Source: Bacteroidaceae bacterium
GTDB taxonomy: Bacteria > Bacteroidota > Bacteroidia > Bacteroidales > Bacteroidaceae
DNA: 64,000 nt
Direction: 5' to 3'
NCBI GenBank assembly: GCA_017458585.1
Contig: JAFTAJ010000036.1
Location: forward strand, 1-64,000
Of this stretch, positions 60,095-64,000 are shown in pieces. The notes beneath the pieces are model-generated. The model ran no database searches and was not told the DNA's origin. It saw only the letters and a list, made by a program, of their open reading frames with translations. Position 1 is the stretch's first letter. Each line of letters begins with the position of its first letter. The position numbers and the translations under genes were made by a program.

Positions 60095-61660
60095 TTAGAA
60101 GTCGTTAGTGAAATGAAACTTTATGTTCTTAAAATCCTGTTGCGCCATTTGCAGCACATAACTACTGTCTGCAAGAAATACATCGCGTCCATCGCGGTCC
60201 TTCGCCATATACTGGTACTTGCGGCGCTTGAAATTGTCTAATTCTGCCGCATCGCTGCTCTCTATCCAGCATGCCTTATAGAGGCTGATGGGTTCCCAGC
60301 GGCATTTAGCATTGTACTCATTCTCCAGCCTATACTGAATGACTTCAAACTGCAGCTGTCCCACTGTACCGATAATCTTGCGATTATTAAATTGATTGAC
60401 AAACAATTGTGCTACTCCCTCGTCCATCAGTTGCTCAATACCCTTGTTGAGTTGCTTGGCCTTCATGGGGTCGGCGTTCTCTATATATTTGAACAACTCA
60501 GGCGAGAAGCTGGGAAGACCCTTGAAGTGGAGCGGCTCTCCCTCGCTGAGAGTGTCGCCTATCTTGAATGTCTGGTTGTCAGGCAAACCCACTATGTCGC
60601 CCGGCCACGCTTCGTCAATAGTGCTCTTGCGCTGCGCCATGAATTGCGTAGGCGATGAGAAGCGCACTTGCTTGCCACTGCGCACCAACAGATAGGGTGT
60701 GTTTCTAACGAACTTGCCACTACACACCTTGCAGAACGCAATGCATGAACGGTGATTGGGATCTATATTGGCTGTTATCTTAAAGATAAATCCCGTAAAC
60801 TTTGGCTCCTCAGGCTGCACCATGCGTTCCAATGCTTGTACAGGTTTAGGTGACGGAGCTATCTCCACAAAACAGTCAAGCAATTCCTGCACACCGAAGT
60901 TGTTAAGTGCCGAGCCAAAAAACACAGGAGCTACGTCTGCGCTCAGATAGGTGTTGACGTCAAATTCGGGATACACTCCTTCTATCAACTCCAAATCCTC
61001 GCGGAGCTTGGCAGCATCCTTCTCACCGACATGAGCCTCAAAATCTGCGCTATCCACGTCCACCTCAACCTTTTCCGTCACTTTCTGTTTGTCGGGGGTG
61101 AAGAGATTGAGATTCTTCTCGTAGATGTTATACACGCCTTTGAATCTCGCGCCCTGATTAATAGGCCAACTCAGCGGGCGCACTTTTATCTGCAATTCTT
61201 GCTCCAACTCATCGAGTAGGTCAAAAGGGTCTTGACCTTCGCGGTCCATCTTATTGATAAAGATAATAACGGGCGTTTTTCTCATACGGCACACCGTCAT
61301 CAATTTGCGGGTCTGAGTCTCCACACCCTTCGCTCCATCAATAACAATTATCACACTATCCACTGCAGTGAGAGTGCGGAAAGTGTCTTCCGCGAAATCT
61401 TGGTGACCAGGGGTATCCAAGATGTTAACCTTGTAGTCCTTATAATCAAACTCCATCACACTGGTGGTTACAGAGATACCTCTCTGCTTCTCAATGTCCA
61501 TCCAGTCAGAGGTAGCCGTCTTGCGTATCTTATTGTTTTTCACCGCTCCTGCCACCTGTATCTGTCCACCAAAGAGTAGCAGCTTCTCCGTGAGCGTTGT
61601 CTTGCCTGCATCAGGATGAGAGATGATGGCAAATGTACGGCGACGTGTTATCTCATTCAT
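60095..61660 (-). CDS. prfC: Peptide chain release factor 3
   Basis: A 521-residue translational GTPase that recycles RF1/RF2. The P-loop is [20 protein letters not shown] near residues 11-30; G2 and G3 follow as [14 protein letters not shown] and [13 protein letters not shown], and G4 is FINKMDREG. The ATG at 61660 ([20 protein letters not shown]) is the conserved start; the frame before it is leader. RF1 is also in this window (18733-19836). Confidence 0.96.
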   Translation of the reverse strand: MNEITRRRTFAIISHPDAGKTTLTEKLLLFGGQIQVAGAVKNNKIRKTATSDWMDIEKQRGISVTTSVMEFDYKDYKVNILDTPGHQDFAEDTFRTLTAVDSVIIVIDGAKGVETQTRKLMTVCRMRKTPVIIFINKMDREGQDPFDLLDELEQELQIKVRPLSWPINQGARFKGVYNIYEKNLNLFTPDKQKVTEKVEVDVDSADFEAHVGEKDAAKLREDLELIEGVYPEFDVNTYLSADVAPVFFGSALNNFGVQELLDCFVEIAPSPKPVQALERMVQPEEPKFTGFIFKITANIDPNHRSCIAFCKVCSGKFVRNTPYLLVRSGKQVRFSSPTQFMAQRKSTIDEAWPGDIVGLPDNQTFKIGDTLSEGEPLHFKGLPSFSPELFKYIENADPMKAKQLNKGIEQLMDEGVAQLFVNQFNNRKIIGTVGQLQFEVIQYRLENEYNAKCRWEPISLYKACWIESSDAAELDNFKRRKYQYMAKDRDGRDVFLADSSYVLQMAQQDFKNIKFHFTNDF

Positions 61661-61683
61661 TATACTTATTCCTTTTTTTCTCC

Positions 61684-62547
61684 CTACATATTTTCTCCCA
61701 TTCTTTTCAAACACTCGCGCAGCGAGTCTTCCCAGTATGGCACGCTGACACCGTAAACCCTCTTTATCTTAGCCTTGCTAAATACCGAGTATGCGGGACG
61801 CTTGGCTGGCGTAGGATACTCCTTGGTAAGGATAGGCTGCACATCACACTCCGTTATTCCCACCATCCGATGGATAGCCTTTGTAAAGTCATACCATGAC
61901 ACTGCACCCTCATTACTATAGTGAAAGATGCCATAAGTCTTTTCTTTTGCCGTTGCTATCTGGAGCACAGCCTTGGCAAGGTCGGCAGCATACGTGGGCG
62001 AACCTACCTGGTCATACACTACACCCAACTTGTCGCGCTCACGGCCCAAGCGCAACATTGTTTTTACGAAGTTATTGCCATAGGGAGAATAAAGCCATGC
62101 CGTACGCACAATCACATGGCGTGGGTTGGCAGCCATTACGCCCTTCTCACCGTTTAGTTTGGTGAGGCCATACACTGACTGCGGCCCCGTGGGCATTTCT
62201 TCGGTATAGGGTGTGCAACTCTGCCCACCAAACACATAGTCCGTAGATATCTGTATTATCTCGCCACCCCTGTCTGCCACTGCCTTGGCAAGCAGCACTG
62301 GAGCCTCACCGTTAAGAACTCTGGCACGCGGCTCATCGGTCTCGGCACGATCCACTGCCGTGTAGGCAGCGCAATTTATGACAAGGTCTATCGCATTTCC
62401 ATTGACGGCAGCCCTCACAGCAGTGCCATCGGTGATATCGAGTTCCTCCACGTCGGTGAACACAAACTCGCATTCTTCGTAAAGTCCGGCTATGTTTCGT
62501 ATCTCTGTGCCTAGTTGACCATTGGCACCCGTTACAAGAATTTTCAT
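61684..62547 (-). CDS. rfbD: dTDP-4-dehydrorhamnose reductase
   Basis: A 287-residue extended SDR that makes dTDP-L-rhamnose for surface glycans. The NADPH motif [16 protein letters not shown], the catalytic ISTDYVFGG and YGLTKLNGE (YxxxK), and [18 protein letters not shown] are typical of RmlD. The other rml genes are not in this window. It lies 24 nt after the DUF4924 gene and 23 nt before prfC. Confidence 0.94.
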   Translation of the reverse strand: MKILVTGANGQLGTEIRNIAGLYEECEFVFTDVEELDITDGTAVRAAVNGNAIDLVINCAAYTAVDRAETDEPRARVLNGEAPVLLAKAVADRGGEIIQISTDYVFGGQSCTPYTEEMPTGPQSVYGLTKLNGEKGVMAANPRHVIVRTAWLYSPYGNNFVKTMLRLGRERDKLGVVYDQVGSPTYAADLAKAVLQIATAKEKTYGIFHYSNEGAVSWYDFTKAIHRMVGITECDVQPILTKEYPTPAKRPAYSVFSKAKIKRVYGVSVPYWEDSLRECLKRMGENM

Positions 62548-62571
62548 CGTTTCCTCTATTTCGTCGAAGCC

Positions 62572-63120
62572 TCAAAATTCCAGCGGCTCCATGCGGTCTT
62601 TAATATAATAATCACTCAAACTGCCAAGAAATGTCGATATTATCTCTACAGCCTTGGTCGTATCATTGCTTATCTTGCGCCCCTGCATCTTGAGAAGCAT
62701 CACTCCGTATAGCAGTTCGAAGCAACTCTCCATTTCTGTATGCTCCGTATCCTTGCCTTGCTTGGCACGCAGCTCCACAATCAGCGGCAAAGCCTTTTGG
62801 TAGGCTGCATGGTAATAAGGATATTTCTGCGAAGCCATCAGCCTCTCGTGCAGGTCGCTGAGATTGATGAGCACATTACTGCAAATTTGCATGTGCCCTT
62901 TTTCGGCCACACCCTCACTACGCATCATTTCTATGATGTCGGCATACCACTGCCGCAGATCGGCCTGCTGCTTTGCTTCGAGCGAGTCAAAGCGCGAGAG
63001 ATAATCTCTCTCCAATTTATCAATGTCAAGACCGAAGGCCCTCACAAGGTCTTCCACCTGCCACATATAAAGCAAATATTCGGCTATATTCTCGGCTCTG
63101 AGTTTATTCGCAATAAACAT
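62572..63120 (-). CDS. DUF4924 family protein
   Basis: A 182-residue, helix-rich soluble protein of the Bacteroidota-specific DUF4924 family, recognisable from FIANKLRAENIAEYLLYMWQVEDLVRA and NVLINLSDLHERLM. Function unknown. It lies between the LysE-family exporter (15 nt) and rfbD (24 nt) in the minus-strand run. Confidence 0.8.
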   Translation of the reverse strand: MFIANKLRAENIAEYLLYMWQVEDLVRAFGLDIDKLERDYLSRFDSLEAKQQADLRQWYADIIEMMRSEGVAEKGHMQICSNVLINLSDLHERLMASQKYPYYHAAYQKALPLIVELRAKQGKDTEHTEMESCFELLYGVMLLKMQGRKISNDTTKAVEIISTFLGSLSDYYIKDRMEPLEF

Positions 63121-63135
63121 TAATCCTTACTCCTT

Positions 63136-63786
63136 TCAATACCAATGCAGCCCGGTAATGGTAAATACAAAACCAGCAATAGCTGCCGCAATCACAATAG
63201 ATCCGATGGTAATATTGAGCACCCTTATATAGCGGTCGCTGAAAGCGTTGCGAATCTTGTTTATCACAAACGACAGGAAGAACCACCATAGCATGGCACC
63301 CACTATAATGGCAATAAAGCCCAAACCCATATTTATGGGAAGGTCTGGTGTAATAAAGTCAAAGCGTGCAAAAAGCACAAGGAAAAGAAGAATTATAAGC
63401 GGGTTGGAGAACGTTAGGAGGAAAGCCGTCAAAAAGTTGTTTAAGAAAGTCTTGTCTTGCGACACCTTCACATCTCTATTCTTAGGCTTACTGAAAAGCA
63501 TGTATAACCCAAAGACCAACAGCATTGCACTACCTGCAAGCTGCATAATCAGTTTGTTGCTTTCATTCTTCACAAACTCCGTCACAAAACTCATGCCCAG
63601 ACCTGACACCAACGCATAAATAATATCGCTCAGCGCGGCACCCATGCCAGTAATGAGACCAAAACGGAATCCCTTCTTCAGTACCCTCTGGATACACAGC
63701 ACACCCACAGGACCACACGGCGCCGAACATATCACGCCGATAAACAATCCTTTTATTATTACAAGAGGCAATGCTATCAGATCCAT
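63136..63786 (-). CDS. LysE family translocator
   Basis: A 216-residue membrane exporter with about six membrane segments. The start of the family domain is MDLIALPLVIIKGLFIGVICSAPCGPVGVLCIQRVLKKGF, and the later AFLLTFSNPLIILLFLVLFA is the second repeat. Members export amino acids such as lysine, arginine or homoserine lactones; the substrate is not determined. The ATG at 63786 fits the family; an earlier in-frame ATG at 63813 is possible. It appears to head the run to fmt. The remaining 63787-64000 shows only a weak CAACTTTG box at 63836-63829 on minus and no gene. Confidence 0.85.
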   Translation of the reverse strand: MDLIALPLVIIKGLFIGVICSAPCGPVGVLCIQRVLKKGFRFGLITGMGAALSDIIYALVSGLGMSFVTEFVKNESNKLIMQLAGSAMLLVFGLYMLFSKPKNRDVKVSQDKTFLNNFLTAFLLTFSNPLIILLFLVLFARFDFITPDLPINMGLGFIAIIVGAMLWWFFLSFVINKIRNAFSDRYIRVLNITIGSIVIAAAIAGFVFTITGLHWY

Positions 63787-64000
63787 ATCAATGTGCAATA
63801 TCACAGAGTTCATAACTCTTTGGCATGGCAAAGTTGCCACTTTTTTTTGGAATACACCCCCCTCATAGCCAACAAATCGCAGTCTTACCCCTTTTATCCG
63901 CACAAAAAATCGCAGCAAATACTCCTTTTGTGTTAAAAAACGACAGCTCAGGTATAAAAACAACGATTTTTTCTGAGAAAATTTGGTCGTTTAAGAAAAA

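Overview
The window is chromosomal DNA from a Bacteroidales bacterium, most likely a Prevotella-like lineage. The evidence is the promoter form TAnnTTTG, SusC/SusD pairs, the fused LpxC-FabZ protein, Bacteroidota-restricted families (DUF3256, DUF4290, DUF4834, DUF4924), absence of obvious Shine-Dalgarno sites, and secreted proteins with a Bacteroidota-style C-terminal sorting-like domain. About 54 protein genes are supported. No rRNA, tRNA, CRISPR array, prophage or transposase gene was seen.

Layout. 1-448 is a repeat-filled spacer. 449-2021 (minus) holds a GH109-like oxidoreductase and ribosomal protein L31 type B. 2216-8752 (plus) is a housekeeping run: DUF3256, tsaB, DUF4290, murA, rimM, dxr, rseP. 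8773-11412 is an AT-richer cassette of three exported proteins. 11650-14037 is a TonB-dependent receptor. 14092-21906 (plus) carries menG/ubiE, aroE, a TPM protein, lemA, purM, prfA, pyrF and an HD hydrolase. 22033-26346 holds lipid A genes lpxD, lpxC-fabZ and lpxA. 26465-28942 has a pRiA4b ORF-3-like gene, miaA and a CobD-type aminotransferase. 28951-32317 completes a cobalamin nucleotide-loop cluster (cbiB, then cobT, cobU, cobS on minus), fed from a minus-strand run starting with PBP1A, an acyltransferase and a HAD hydrolase. A DNA/RNA nuclease lies at 36646-37521. 38139-53910 (minus) is a roughly 16-kb operon with two successive FAS1 lipoprotein-SusC-SusD modules, divergent from a MarR regulator (54329). 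Psd, PssA and DUF4834 follow on plus. 56740-63786 (minus) reads LysE, DUF4924, rfbD, prfC, tsaC, clcA, fmt.

The most unusual content is repetitive rather than coding. (1) Short tracts of 7-, 8-, 10- or 11-bp words sit between genes, often directly before a start codon or carrying the stop codon of the gene before. The same words recur at distant loci, and similar tracts lie in frame inside conserved genes (tsaB, pyrF, miaA, cobS, an acyltransferase, a TonB receptor signal peptide). (2) A 50-bp two-hairpin element occurs three times at identical length with compensatory changes in one stem. (3) Arrays of 21-bp units flank palindromic cores in inverted orientation at two loci, with a partial array at a third. 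(4) Two small hairpin insertions are flanked by direct repeats, one of them inside cobS. These four repeat classes are the best candidates for something not yet described.

Functional links: tsaB and tsaC belong to the same t6A pathway; prfA and prfC are both termination factors; lpxA/C/D build lipid A; psd and pssA make phosphatidylethanolamine; cobD/cbiB/cobU/cobS/cobT attach the lower ligand of cobalamin. Several promoters lie only 6-7 nt before the start codon, implying leaderless or nearly leaderless transcripts.
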